NCBI GenBank assembly: GCA_027013095.1
Contig: JALUYI010000052.1
Span: forward strand, 1-64,000
Direction: 5' to 3'
Source: Paracoccaceae bacterium
GTDB lineage: Bacteria; Pseudomonadota; Alphaproteobacteria; Rhodobacterales; Rhodobacteraceae
Length of the DNA: 64,000 nt
Part shown: positions 6,313 through 14,580 of the stretch, piece by piece
Position numbering within the stretch: position 1 is the stretch's first letter
How the letters are laid out: every line of letters begins with the position of its first letter
Notes under the pieces: model-generated
Told to the model about the DNA's origin: nothing
What the model saw: the letters and a program-made list of their open reading frames with translations, nothing else
Databases searched by the model: none
Translations under genes and position numbers: made by a program

Positions 6313-6489
6313 ATGATGCGCCAGCGACCTGACATGGATTTTCGCTCCGACGACGAAGACACAAACTGGCCGCCGCGAACAGAATGGATCGAAACCTCAT
6401 GTCTGGCCCTTCTGATCATTCTCGGCGGGGTCGCGGTCATCGTTGGCATCCCCATCATCACCGAAGTGCTGCGGAGGATCGCCGAATGA
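6313..6489 (+). CDS. Small single-pass membrane protein of the prophage
   Basis: This 58-residue frame from the ATG at 6313 reads MMRQRPDMDFRSDDEDTNWP, then an acidic linker, then one hydrophobic segment, CLALLIILGGVAVIVGIPII (about residues 31-50), and a basic tail LRRIAE. It has one predicted membrane span and no signal cleavage site. The stop overlaps the next ATG (ATGA), which supports translation. The function is unknown; small phage membrane proteins near early genes often alter the host envelope. Confidence 0.65.
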   Translation: MMRQRPDMDFRSDDEDTNWPPRTEWIETSCLALLIILGGVAVIVGIPIITEVLRRIAE

Positions 6490-6707
6490 CCATCAAGCCG
6501 ATCCCGATATCGACCGCGCGCAACTGCGGACAGGCTGCAAGCGCCGTGCGGATCGCCATCATCGCCGTCGACGAAGATGGCCGCTACTGCGTCACCACAT
6601 GGGGGCGCACACGAGCCGACTGCGCTGGCGCCGCGAAATTCGCAGACGGGCGCCTCGCCGAGCTGGCGGTCGAGGCCCTGGCAAGAACAACAGGAGAAAA
6701 ATCATGA
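6486..6707 (+). CDS. Small phage protein of unknown function
   Basis: This 73-residue protein begins MTIKPIPISTARNCGQAASA and continues VRIAIIAVDEDGRYCVTTWG, a likely beta-hairpin, then an Ala-rich helix. The ATG at 6486 overlaps the stop of the small membrane protein gene; the longer frame from 6384 is not needed. Its stop overlaps the next ATG. No family is recognised. Confidence 0.65.
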   Translation: MTIKPIPISTARNCGQAASAVRIAIIAVDEDGRYCVTTWGRTRADCAGAAKFADGRLAELAVEALARTTGEKS

Positions 6708-7027
6708 CAGACCTTGAAAAGACCATCCTCGCCTGCGCGAAGGCGCTAGCGACCGCAAGCGTGGACGACGTGGAGGCCGCCACATGGGCGGTGGGTGACG
6801 ACCAGATGGCGGAGGGCGAGTCCCTCGAAACAATCCTAGACGGAATCCGCTTTGCCAAGCGTATGCAGATCCGCACCGACGCAGGCGGCACCATCATGCA
6901 CGTCGCATGGGCGGGCGGCGCACAGGTGACGCTGGAGGCTGAAGGCAAGGAAACCTTTCAGGATCTTGTGCGCGACCTTGTTGGCGGCGGCGAGAAATCG
7001 CCAAAACCTGAGGGGGCAGACCAATGA
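6704..7027 (+). CDS. Phage protein of unknown function
   Basis: This 107-residue protein starts MTDLEKTILACAKALATASV behind an AGGAG site and is acidic throughout. The middle, RTDAGGTIMHVAWAGGAQVT, looks like a beta-hairpin, and the C-terminal helix is FQDLVRDLVGGG. It is coupled to both neighbours by ATGA overlaps. I do not recognise a family. Confidence 0.65.
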   Translation: MTDLEKTILACAKALATASVDDVEAATWAVGDDQMAEGESLETILDGIRFAKRMQIRTDAGGTIMHVAWAGGAQVTLEAEGKETFQDLVRDLVGGGEKSPKPEGADQ

Positions 7028-7242
7028 CCCGGAGACCCTCCCAGCGCCCAATATATGTTCGCGTCTGCCGCAGCAAGGAAGCCTTCGGCGTTCATCGCTC
7101 GACGGTCTATCGCTGGGCCCAGAAGGGCTGGATCAGGATCTACAAGCGCGGCAATGTCGCCCTTGTCCGCCTGTCGGAGGTCGAAGCATTCCTCGAGGCG
7201 TCGCCACTATACCAAAGCGACCCGCAGGCGGTGGCGGGATGA
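7024..7242 (+). CDS. Excisionase-like helix-turn-helix protein
   Basis: This 72-residue protein reads SKEAFGVHRSTVYRWAQKGW then KRGNVALVRLSEVEAFLEA, the MerR-like winged helix of the Xis/AlpA class: an HTH followed by a two-strand wing and a closing helix. Such proteins bend DNA at attachment sites or regulate integrase. It lies about 1.3 kb from the prophage tip at the tRNA gene. That fits an excisionase, although no integrase is seen at this end. Assignment as excisionase rather than a general regulator is by context. Confidence 0.65.
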   Translation: MTRRPSQRPIYVRVCRSKEAFGVHRSTVYRWAQKGWIRIYKRGNVALVRLSEVEAFLEASPLYQSDPQAVAG

Positions 7243-7243
7243 C

Positions 7244-7736
7244 ATGGATCCACGTCCCCCTCGCAACGGATTGTCGCTCGCGGCCGGAGCCGGTGGCCTG
7301 GATATGGGCCTCATGCTCGCCGAGCCGGGGTTCGAGACGCGATGCTGGGTTGAATGGGACGGGGAGCCGCGAGAACGGATCATCGCCGCCCAGCGCGCTG
7401 GATATTTCGCGCCGGCGCCGATCTGGGACGACGTGCGAGCGTTCGATGGGCAACCTCTGCGGGCTGCGATCGACACGATCCTTGCCGGATACCCCTGCCA
7501 GCCATTCAGCGCCGCCGGCAAGCGCCTCGGAGAACGGGACGAGCGCCATCAGGATCACCCGGCCCGATGGAACGCGGCTCACATTCTCTTGGCGGGCCGA
7601 TGAGGAAGACCCATCGCCCACTTTCAACCAGGCCGTTCTCGGAAACGGCGTGGTTCCATTGGCGGCGGCATATGCGTGGCGCTCTCTCGCGACAGCCCAT
7701 GGCATGCGGCCCGTGGATCTGGGAGCCGAGGAATGA
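7244..7736 (+). pseudogene. Cytosine-C5 DNA methyltransferase remnant (internal deletion, frameshift)
   Basis: The frame from the ATG at 7244 gives SLAAGAGGLDMGLMLAEPGF (motif I), RCWVEWDG and AGYPCQPFSAAGKRLGERDE, with the catalytic Pro-Cys-Gln of motif IV, up to about 7549. It then leaves homology. In another frame the sequence resumes at RPDGTRLTFSW and ends with QAVLGNGVVPLAAAYAWRSL, the C-terminal motif X. The middle (motifs VI-IX, including target recognition) is gone, and the two parts are out of frame. A full phage enzyme would methylate cytosines to evade host restriction; this copy cannot. Confidence 0.8.
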
Positions 7737-7766
7737 TCCGTCGCCCGAACAGATGGAGATGGCGCT

Positions 7767-8042
7767 ATGAGTGATCGCTGCTACTGGACGTTCGAAGGCG
7801 AGCTCGCGCATTTCATCCCTGGCTGCATGGGAGGTGCTGTCGGCGGTCCGGACGGGTGTACCTGCGACCATCCCCTATCTGATATCGAGCGGGAACGGGA
7901 GGCGCGACGGGAGGCGGAAGAATATGTCGAGCGCCTGCTGGTGAAAGCCCAGCGCCGACAGGAATTCATCGATTCCCTGATGCGCCAGAACAAGAGTCTG
8001 TGTGCTGAGCTCCGGCGTTTGAGGGCGATAGTAAGGGTGTGA
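7767..8042 (+). CDS. Phage protein of unknown function with C-terminal coiled coil
   Basis: This 91-residue protein begins MSDRCYWTFEGELAHFIPGC with further Cys/His (GGPDGCTCDHP), so the first 35 residues could bind a metal. From residue about 38 to the end it is a charged heptad-like helix (EREREARREAEEYVERLLVK). No family is recognised. It follows the methyltransferase remnant directly and precedes the DUF7694-like gene by three bases. Confidence 0.6.
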   Translation: MSDRCYWTFEGELAHFIPGCMGGAVGGPDGCTCDHPLSDIEREREARREAEEYVERLLVKAQRRQEFIDSLMRQNKSLCAELRRLRAIVRV

Positions 8043-8045
8043 CGA

Positions 8046-8381
8046 ATGAAATCTTTTCCAGCCATCGCCGCTATCGTCGAGAAGCACAGGAAAGGTTGCG
8101 TCCTGGATGTCTCTATTGATGGAATCATGTTCAAGCTCGGCGCTCTGCGCGTGATCGCGTCAACGGGCATGGGGTGGGACCATGTTTCTGTCTCCACGGC
8201 ACAGCGATTGCCGAGATACGCTGAGATGAAACACGTCAAGAGGATCTGCTTCAGGGCGGACGAATGGGCAGTCGAATATCACGCGCCGATCCAGGACCAT
8301 GTCAATGTGCATCCTTTCACCTTGCACCTGTGGCGCCCGCGTGCCGAAACCTTTCCGATTCCGCCGAAAAGTCTGGTATGA
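8046..8381 (+). CDS. DUF7694-like phage protein
   Basis: This 111-residue protein contains GMGWDHVSVSTAQRLPRYAE, KRICFRADEWAVEYHAPIQD and NVHPFTLHLWRPR. The order WDHVSVS - MKxVKxxxF - xxNxHPxxLHLWRP is that of the DUF7694 family, common near the ends of phages and of unknown function. It is the last recognisable gene before the prophage tip, 175 bases from the tRNA gene. Confidence 0.75.
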   Translation: MKSFPAIAAIVEKHRKGCVLDVSIDGIMFKLGALRVIASTGMGWDHVSVSTAQRLPRYAEMKHVKRICFRADEWAVEYHAPIQDHVNVHPFTLHLWRPRAETFPIPPKSLV

Positions 8382-8556
8382 TGCGATGCCGATCACGCTG
8401 AAGGTCCTACCGAATCTGATGGTCGACGCGCACACGGATTATTACATCGGCGTCAGCACCAGCGCCCTGCGATTGAACTATCGCGATTCGAATGTGGGGC
8501 CAGATGTGGGGCTATCGGGCGGCAGTGCAAATTTCCCTAATAATTTCAAAGGAAGG
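8382..8556. other. Prophage tip next to tRNA-Thr; no integrase gene
   Basis: These 175 bases separate the last phage gene from the 3' end of the tRNA-Thr gene. I see no integrase or other convincing gene here; a plus frame reaching 8568 reads into the tRNA and lacks recombinase motifs. The interval should contain one attachment junction, with the core within the tRNA 3' part, and holds a direct repeat at 8492-8512 that could be an integrase arm site. The other prophage end lies outside the window. Confidence 0.55.
8492..8512. repeat. Short direct repeat, candidate integrase arm site
   Basis: ATGTGGGGC occurs at 8492-8500 and again at 8504-8512, a 12-base period (just over one helical turn). 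It is 45 bases from the tRNA 3' end. Tandem short repeats in this position are typical of arm-type sites for tyrosine recombinases; this is inferred from location only. Confidence 0.45.
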
Positions 8557-8632
8557 TGGTGCCGGTGATAGGACTCGAACCTACGACCCCATCATTACGA
8601 ATGACGTGCTCTACCAGCTGAGCTACACCGGC
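8557..8632 (-). tRNA. tRNA-Thr (anticodon CGU), CCA encoded
   Basis: The minus strand gives a 76-base cloverleaf. Acceptor stem GCCGGTG pairs with CACCGGC, the D arm is AGCTCAGCTGGTAGAGC, the anticodon loop is TTCGTAA with CGT at 34-36, and the T arm holds GGTTCGAGTCC. Discriminator A and CCA are encoded. It reads ACG threonine codons. Its 3' end faces the prophage, the usual orientation for tRNA-targeted integration, and the gene is intact on the chromosome side. Confidence 0.95.
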
Positions 8633-8680
8633 ACGAGGCGCTAGATAGCAAGGAAAATTCCAAAGGGGTAGCCCTAAACG

Positions 8681-10240
8681 TCAGGATTTTTCACCCTGTT
8701 TCTGCGGAATGGGGCCGGTCTCGCCCAATGAGCCGTCTGGAGTGGCGGGCGCGGCGTCGTTTGAGGCATCGTTTTGCGATTCGCGAGGTGGCGATGCCGG
8801 GGCCGTCCCGGTTGTCGGCGTCGATTGCGTGTCTGAGTCTTTGTCGGCGCGTTTGTCAGCCAGGGCCCCGACGATCAGAGGCAGCATGTCGGTAGAGCGG
8901 CCAGAGCCGGCCTCGGCAGGGCTGGGTGGTTCCTGCCAGACCAGAGTGTCAAAACTGCCGCAGCTTTCGCAAACCGGCACCCATTGGCTGTGGATGTGGT
9001 GGCATTTCTGGCATATCCATTGCGGCCCGCGCGAGGCCCCAAGGGCCTTGGTCAGCCAGCCGCGCACGACGTTGTCCGGGGCCCCCTCACCACGCTCGAT
9101 TGCGGCCATGATCGTTAGCGAGCGGGTGGTCGGATGGGTCTCGGCCAGATCGCCCAGCGCCTTGCGGGCGGCGGCGAAATCATCGTCAACAATCGCCAGC
9201 TCTGCGGACAGCAAACGGGTCTCGGGGTGGTCCGGCTTCAATTTCAGCAGGGCCTGAAACCGAGTGCGCCGCTCTGAGGGAGTCTCATCCGGGGCGATAT
9301 CGGCAAAGGCGGCAGCCAGATCGGGGTGGGGCTGCGCGCTCCAGGCCTTTTTCAGCAGCTTGACGGCCGCTTTGGGCGATTTGGACAGGACGTGCATTTC
9401 CGCTGCCAAAACAGCGGCGGGGATCAGGTCCGGCGACAGGCGATTGGCGTGGAGAGCGGCGGTGCGGCCCGCCTCGATATCACCCGCGTCAATTTTCTCG
9501 CGCGCATCGGCAAGCGCCAGCACCGCGTCGCGGCGGGCATGGACGTCTTTGGGTAGAACCTTGGCCCGCAGTTTGGCCGCCAGCGTCTCGCGCGCGCCTT
9601 TCCAGTCGTGCTTTTCCGATTGCAGGGCAAAAAGCGTGTCCATCACCTTTTCATGCCGGGGCCGCAGCGCGAATGCCTTTTCCGCCAGCTTGAGGGCGGT
9701 GTCCGTATCGCCTTCGGCCAGCTTTTGCTTGAGCAGCCCATGGATGCCAACAAAGCGCGTACGCTGATCACCAAGGAGCTTTTTATAGTAGGTCTGGGCG
9801 CGCTTGGTGTCGCCGGTCAACTCGGCCGCCTGCGCGCTAATCAGAAGGGTTAGTTCCGGCCGTTGCAGGTATTTTTCCGCCCGCGCCGCCTTGGCCAGGG
9901 CCAGCTTGCCCTCGCCCGAAGCCAATGCCATCAGCCCGTCGGCCAGGGCCTCAAATCCGCGGCGCTCGCGGTTGCGGTCGAAATAACGGGAAATTGCGGT
10001 CTCGTCGCCATTGAAAAACCGAAATACCGCAATCAAGAGCGCGACAAGACGAAAAACGATCCAGCCAGCAATCAGGGTGGCCAACAGTCCGATAATTCCG
10101 GCCAGCGGCGTGAGGGTGAATTCGACGGTCCCAAACGCAAGCCGCACCTCGCCTCCAACATCGATGACATAAGAGGCCCCAAAGGTCAGCACCGCGATAA
10201 GGGCAACAAAGATGACGATCTTGATCAACGACCACAACAT
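8681..10240 (-). CDS. hemY: HemY-like membrane TPR protein with C-terminal zinc ribbon
   Basis: This 519-residue protein has two N-terminal membrane segments (residues about 5-30 and 42-76) and a long TPR-like helical body of the HemY_N/TPR family. At residues 408-430 is a rubredoxin-like ribbon, WICQKCHHIHSQWVPVCESC, with two CxxC pairs. The last 80 residues are Pro/Ser/Asp-rich and disordered. Despite the name, this family is not protoporphyrinogen oxidase; its link to haem synthesis is by gene order. The ribbon resembles that of LapB/YciM, so a scaffold role at the inner membrane is plausible. It is last in the hemD - mic60-like - hemY leftward operon (12-base gap). Confidence 0.85.
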   Translation of the reverse strand: MLWSLIKIVIFVALIAVLTFGASYVIDVGGEVRLAFGTVEFTLTPLAGIIGLLATLIAGWIVFRLVALLIAVFRFFNGDETAISRYFDRNRERRGFEALADGLMALASGEGKLALAKAARAEKYLQRPELTLLISAQAAELTGDTKRAQTYYKKLLGDQRTRFVGIHGLLKQKLAEGDTDTALKLAEKAFALRPRHEKVMDTLFALQSEKHDWKGARETLAAKLRAKVLPKDVHARRDAVLALADAREKIDAGDIEAGRTAALHANRLSPDLIPAAVLAAEMHVLSKSPKAAVKLLKKAWSAQPHPDLAAAFADIAPDETPSERRTRFQALLKLKPDHPETRLLSAELAIVDDDFAAARKALGDLAETHPTTRSLTIMAAIERGEGAPDNVVRGWLTKALGASRGPQWICQKCHHIHSQWVPVCESCGSFDTLVWQEPPSPAEAGSGRSTDMLPLIVGALADKRADKDSDTQSTPTTGTAPASPPRESQNDASNDAAPATPDGSLGETGPIPQKQGEKS

Positions 10241-10252
10241 GCGCCCCGCCTC

Positions 10253-11611
10253 CTATTTGCCGCGACCGAGGGCACTGTAAAACTGCGTCAGCGCCGCCTT
10301 GGCCGCCAGACGAGTTCGGGCCGCATGCAGCCAGTCGGACATCGCAGCAACCCCGGCGGGAGGCAGCGTTTCCACCAGAGCGACGGCCTTGGCCAGATCG
10401 CCTTCGTTCAGGGCAGCCTCAGCCCGGGACAGAATCGCATCCGGATCCTTTCCCGCCTTTGGCGACAGCGAGCGCGCGCCGACCTGCGCCTTTAGAAAAG
10501 CCCAGAATTTCTGGCTAAGACCCTTGTTCGCCGCCTCGGCCTGGATCGACGCCTTGAGGGCGCGGCGGGCGGCGGGCGCAAACTGTTGCTGCAACGTCAC
10601 CAACGGCACGACGCCGGTTTTTGCCGGAATGCGCAGCGCATCGGGGATGTCCACTGCTGCCTCGGACGCCAGCTTGGCCAGAACATCCTGATAGGCCTTG
10701 CCGGTCTCGACAGCGGCGCGCAGGCGTTCGCGCGATTGCGTCAGGTCGATATTCCGAGCCGCATTACGGGCAGTTTTTGACAGCTCCACCACCTTGGTGC
10801 GGGCGCGGGTCAGCTGGGTTGACGCCATTTTCGCAACGCCATCAAGTCGGGTCGTTTCGGCATTCAGACGCGCCTTGAGGGCGTCGATTTCAGCACCAAA
10901 ACGCTGGATCATGTCCCGGGTTGTTCCATCCAACTGGATTCCTCTATTCTGAGTCGTGTTTATAGTCGTTTTATCAATGGTTTGTTTGATATTCTTAATT
11001 TTACTTCTGAGGTCCTTCAGCCGTTTGTCCTGTTGCTCAACTTGGGCCGAAATTACATTAAGTTTATTATGTAACCTACTTATTTCATTTGATGTTTTCT
11101 GGTTTTCAAGCCTCTTCAGGCGAGCGTCCAGTTTTACCAAGCGCGTGTTCAAATCCTGCTGGACAAGGGCAAGTTTCTGCGCCTGATCATTGGGATTTGG
11201 TTGCAGGTATTCTGCCCCGAGATAGCCGACTAGAACCGCCAGCACGCCACCAAGGACGGAGCCGAAGAAACCGCGCCAAAATCCGCCGGATCGGGGCGCC
11301 GGAGAATCCTTTTTCGGCGCCGCGTTTTGCGACTTTGCGGGGTTTTTCGGCGCTGAACTTTGCGGCTTCGGCTTTTTTGCCTGCGGTTCTTGCCGCGTTT
11401 TTTCAGCCGTCTTTTCAGCCGATTTTTTTTCACCTTTAACCCGTGGTGAAGGCTTTGTGGGGGTTACATCGACTGCGCGGGCTTCAATCATGTCAGGCTT
11501 GGGGGTGGATTTTTCCGCAGCGGTTTTTTGGGACGGCTCGATGATGACAGGCTTGCCCTTGGTGGATTTTTTCTTCGGGTCTGAAGGTCGGATCGTTTTG
11601 CGGGCTGCCAC
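10253..11611 (-). CDS. Mitofilin/Mic60-like inner-membrane coiled-coil protein
   Basis: This 452-residue protein (GTG start at 11611) has a Lys/Pro-rich cytoplasmic head (residues 1-110), one membrane helix (FFGSVLGGVLAVLVGYLGAE, about 115-134), and a coiled coil of about 150 residues. The C-terminal domain is Ala-rich helical and reads LPPAGVAAMSDWLHAARTRL, as in the mitofilin signature. Alphaproteobacterial Mic60 shapes intracytoplasmic membranes. It lies between hemD and hemY, as in relatives. The coiled-coil codons at 10921-11100 are strikingly A+T-rich (62 of 180 bases G or C by hand count), with Asn, Lys, Ile and Thr enriched. Confidence 0.85.
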   Translation of the reverse strand: MAARKTIRPSDPKKKSTKGKPVIIEPSQKTAAEKSTPKPDMIEARAVDVTPTKPSPRVKGEKKSAEKTAEKTRQEPQAKKPKPQSSAPKNPAKSQNAAPKKDSPAPRSGGFWRGFFGSVLGGVLAVLVGYLGAEYLQPNPNDQAQKLALVQQDLNTRLVKLDARLKRLENQKTSNEISRLHNKLNVISAQVEQQDKRLKDLRSKIKNIKQTIDKTTINTTQNRGIQLDGTTRDMIQRFGAEIDALKARLNAETTRLDGVAKMASTQLTRARTKVVELSKTARNAARNIDLTQSRERLRAAVETGKAYQDVLAKLASEAAVDIPDALRIPAKTGVVPLVTLQQQFAPAARRALKASIQAEAANKGLSQKFWAFLKAQVGARSLSPKAGKDPDAILSRAEAALNEGDLAKAVALVETLPPAGVAAMSDWLHAARTRLAAKAALTQFYSALGRGK

Positions 11612-11720
11612 GGTTTGAAATCCCTTTTACTGACGCATCCGGACGGCAAGAAAAACGCTGTTGCCTCCCATGTCCTAGATAGTCAAGCGGCGGCGCGCCC
11701 ACAAGGGAGCATCGAATGCG

Positions 11721-12434
11721 TCAAATGATGGCGGCAATTTTCTGCTGAAGGGCGGCGGCGTTGGGCTGTGCGGCAACGAAGACCCGCTGGAACCGTGCGG
11801 CCTCAAGGGCTGCCGCAATCCGCGGGCTGAGACAAACGGCGCTGGTCGATGCAAGTGTCAGAGATCCGGTCTCGGCGTTGAATATTTCGGCGGTGCGGGG
11901 CGAAAACAGCGGCAGGATCACCCGGTCCCCGGCGTCGAGAACCCGGCGCGCGGCCGTGGTTAGGGATTGGGGAATCTGGCGGTAAACCACAAGATCGCGC
12001 GCTGCGATTCCGGCCTCGGTCAAGTGTCGAACAATCGGACGGGCGACGGTTTGCCCACGCAGATACAGACAGGGACCGACCGCCGGGCCCTGCGCGATCA
12101 AGCGCGCCAGCAAATGCGCGGCATCGGGTGCGGTCTCGGCGACCTTGAACCCCGCGACCTCGGCCGCGCGCGTGGTTTTACTGCCAACGCAAGCGAGGGG
12201 CACTGCGCGGCTCTGGATCAGGGGTGCCGCCGCGTGAACAGCATGGGGCGAGGTCACGATCAGGCGCGCCACATCGCCAAGGTCGATTGTCGGGGCAAGC
12301 GGGTGAATCCGCAATAACGGCGACGACAGGATCGACAGCTCGGCGCCAAACTGTTGATGCAGAAGCCGCGCAAAGGCCTCGGCCTGTGGCGCCGGGCGGG
12401 TCAGGAGGATGGTCACGTCAGGATTGCTTGCCAT
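11721..12434 (-). CDS. hemD: Uroporphyrinogen-III synthase
   Basis: This 237-residue protein of the HemD fold begins [20 protein letters not shown] and includes [15 protein letters not shown] and [17 protein letters not shown], as in the two alternating domains of HemD. It cyclises hydroxymethylbilane with inversion of ring D to give uroporphyrinogen III, the branch point to haem, sirohaem and cobalamin. The family has low sequence identity, but length and the LFSPRTAE motif fit. It is divergent from tsaD with 49 bases between starts, and first of the leftward three-gene operon. Confidence 0.85.
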   Translation of the reverse strand: MASNPDVTILLTRPAPQAEAFARLLHQQFGAELSILSSPLLRIHPLAPTIDLGDVARLIVTSPHAVHAAAPLIQSRAVPLACVGSKTTRAAEVAGFKVAETAPDAAHLLARLIAQGPAVGPCLYLRGQTVARPIVRHLTEAGIAARDLVVYRQIPQSLTTAARRVLDAGDRVILPLFSPRTAEIFNAETGSLTLASTSAVCLSPRIAAALEAARFQRVFVAAQPNAAALQQKIAAII

Positions 12435-12483
12435 GCGTTCAGGTGTTACCTGCCATCAGATCAACTGGCAAGACGGCGTATCT

Positions 12484-13581
12484 ATGGTCAAGAGCGTGAC
12501 GATCCTTGGACTGGAGAGCAGCTGCGATGACACCGCAGCGGCGGTGGTGCGCGCCAATGGCCCGGAAATTTCGGTCCTTGCCTCGGTGGTTTACGGCCAG
12601 ACCGAGCTGCACGCCCCGTTCGGAGGCGTTGTCCCCGAGATCGCCGCACGCGCCCACGCCGAAAAAATCGACCACTGTGTCGAAGAGGCGCTGGACCGGG
12701 CCGAGGTTTCGCTGTCGCAGGTGGACGCGATCGCCGTAACCGCTGGGCCGGGGTTGATCGGCGGGGTCCTGTCCGGTGTGATGTGTGCCAAGGGCCTGTC
12801 GGCGGGGGCTAATCTACCCTTGATCGGGGTAAACCATCTGGCTGGCCATGCCCTGACCCCCCGGTTTACGGATGGCGCGGTGTTTCCCTACCTTATGTTG
12901 CTGGTCTCGGGCGGGCATTGCCAGTTCCTGCTGGTCGCGGGACACGACGATTTCACCCGACTGGGCGGCACCATTGACGATGCGCCGGGCGAAGCATTTG
13001 ACAAGACGGCCAAGCTTTTGGGTCTGGCACAACCGGGGGGGCCGAGTGTCGAACGTGCGGCGAAAGACGGCGAGGCGACGCGATTTGCCTTTCCGCGGCC
13101 GCTTTTGGACCGGCCGGGATGTGACATGTCCTTTTCGGGCCTCAAAACCGCCCTGCTGCGGGCGCGAAATGCGTTACTTGAGGCCCAAGGGGGGCTGACG
13201 GCACAGGATGTCGCCGACCTTAGTGCCGGTTTTCAGGCGGCGGTTTGCGACGTTCTGACGGAAAAATCCCGCCGCGCGTTAACCTTGTTCAAGGAGCGCC
13301 ATCCCGACACGCCCCCACTGCTGGCGGTAGCCGGAGGTGTGGCGGCTAATGGTGCCATTCGCGACGGGTTGACAGCCCTGTCCCGGCGTGAGGGCGCCGG
13401 GTTCATCGCCCCTCCGCTGGGCTATTGCACGGATAACGCCGCGATGATCGCCTGGGCCGGTCTGGAACGCTATCGCGCCGGGCAGTTTGACGATTTGACG
13501 TTGGTGGCGCGCCCACGCTGGCCACTTGATTCGCAAAGCGCCCCAATGCTGGGCTCGGGCAAAAAGGGCGCCAAGGCATGA
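12484..13581 (+). CDS. tsaD: tRNA N6-adenosine threonylcarbamoyltransferase
   Basis: This 365-residue protein begins [20 protein letters not shown] and has the metal ligands H118 and H122 in [11 protein letters not shown]. It also shows [12 protein letters not shown], the [13 protein letters not shown] loop and [10 protein letters not shown] near the end, all TsaD hallmarks. It transfers the threonylcarbamoyl group to A37 of ANN-decoding tRNAs, together with TsaB and TsaE (tsaE is at 22017). The start at 12484 is chosen over 12409, since the longer reading would cover the hemD start. gpsA follows with an ATGA overlap. Confidence 0.95.
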   Translation: MVKSVTILGLESSCDDTAAAVVRANGPEISVLASVVYGQTELHAPFGGVVPEIAARAHAEKIDHCVEEALDRAEVSLSQVDAIAVTAGPGLIGGVLSGVMCAKGLSAGANLPLIGVNHLAGHALTPRFTDGAVFPYLMLLVSGGHCQFLLVAGHDDFTRLGGTIDDAPGEAFDKTAKLLGLAQPGGPSVERAAKDGEATRFAFPRPLLDRPGCDMSFSGLKTALLRARNALLEAQGGLTAQDVADLSAGFQAAVCDVLTEKSRRALTLFKERHPDTPPLLAVAGGVAANGAIRDGLTALSRREGAGFIAPPLGYCTDNAAMIAWAGLERYRAGQFDDLTLVARPRWPLDSQSAPMLGSGKKGAKA

Positions 13582-14558
13582 GCCGGATCGTCGTCGCCGG
13601 GGGAGGCGCCTTTGGGACGGCGCTGGCGGTGACGCTGGCCCGCGCTGGACGCGATGTCTGTCTGTGGCTGCGCGATGTGGCCGCGACAGAAAAGATGCAG
13701 GTAGCGCGAAAAAACACGCGATATTTGCCTGGATGTCCGTTTCCTGACGGTCTTCGGGTCAGCCATGATGCCGCGACGCTAAAACAGGCCGAGGTCATCC
13801 TGATAGCCGTTCCGACCCAGAGTTTGCGTGGTTTTGTTCAGCAGCATCAGGGCGCACTGGCCGGAAAGACATGCGTTCTGTGTTGCAAGGGAATTGAAAA
13901 AGGCAGCGGCCTTTTGCCGCCGGATCTTTTGCGGATGTTGCTGCCCGACGCTGGAATTGCGGTTCTGACCGGACCGGGGTTTGCCAGCGAAATTGCCACT
14001 GGGCACCCGACCGCGCTGACGCTGGCCAGCATCGGTCCACAAGCGGCCGCGCTGCAGACGCTGTTATCAACGGGCACGCTGCGGCTGTATCTATCTGATG
14101 ATTTGACCGGCGCGGCGCTGGGTGGTGCGCTGAAAAACGTGGTGGCGATCGGTTGCGGGATCACCATCGGCGCGGGGCTGGGCGAAAGCGCACGCGCGGC
14201 GCTGATGACACGCGGCTATGCCGAAATCCGGCGTCTGGCGGTTGACATGGGCGCCAGACCCGACACGCTGTCTGGCCTGAGCGGAGTGGGCGATCTGGCA
14301 CTGACCTGCGGCTCGGACAAGTCGCGGAATTTTTCCCTGGGGTATCGTCTTGGCGCGGGGCGCATCGATAGGCACGGGCAGCAAAGCAGCGGAACCGTCG
14401 AAGGCATGGCCACCGCCCAAGCCAGCCTGACGCTGGCGCAGCCCCACGGAATCGAGATGCCCGTGGCCGAGACCATCGCAAGGGTTCTGGACGGTCGTCT
14501 AGCCATTCCAGAGGCCGTCAATCTGTTGTTGACCCGCCCGCTGAGATCCGAAGTTTAA
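13578..14558 (+). CDS. gpsA: Glycerol-3-phosphate dehydrogenase [NAD(P)+]
   Basis: This 326-residue enzyme has the Rossmann motif [20 protein letters not shown] at the N-terminus, [20 protein letters not shown] in the middle and the catalytic lysine in [13 protein letters not shown]. It also has [20 protein letters not shown], the GpsA signature. It reduces dihydroxyacetone phosphate to sn-glycerol 3-phosphate for phospholipid synthesis. It is coupled to tsaD by ATGA, a pairing seen in many alphaproteobacteria. The length is normal. Confidence 0.95.
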   Translation: MSRIVVAGGGAFGTALAVTLARAGRDVCLWLRDVAATEKMQVARKNTRYLPGCPFPDGLRVSHDAATLKQAEVILIAVPTQSLRGFVQQHQGALAGKTCVLCCKGIEKGSGLLPPDLLRMLLPDAGIAVLTGPGFASEIATGHPTALTLASIGPQAAALQTLLSTGTLRLYLSDDLTGAALGGALKNVVAIGCGITIGAGLGESARAALMTRGYAEIRRLAVDMGARPDTLSGLSGVGDLALTCGSDKSRNFSLGYRLGAGRIDRHGQQSSGTVEGMATAQASLTLAQPHGIEMPVAETIARVLDGRLAIPEAVNLLLTRPLRSEV

Positions 14559-14580
14559 TCATAACCGTAAAGGAGGCCCC

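Noticed and set aside
8299-8568. Plus-strand frame next to the tRNA as an integrase fragment
   Set aside because: It overlaps the DUF7694-like gene in another frame, shows no R-H-R-Y recombinase residues and runs into the tRNA.
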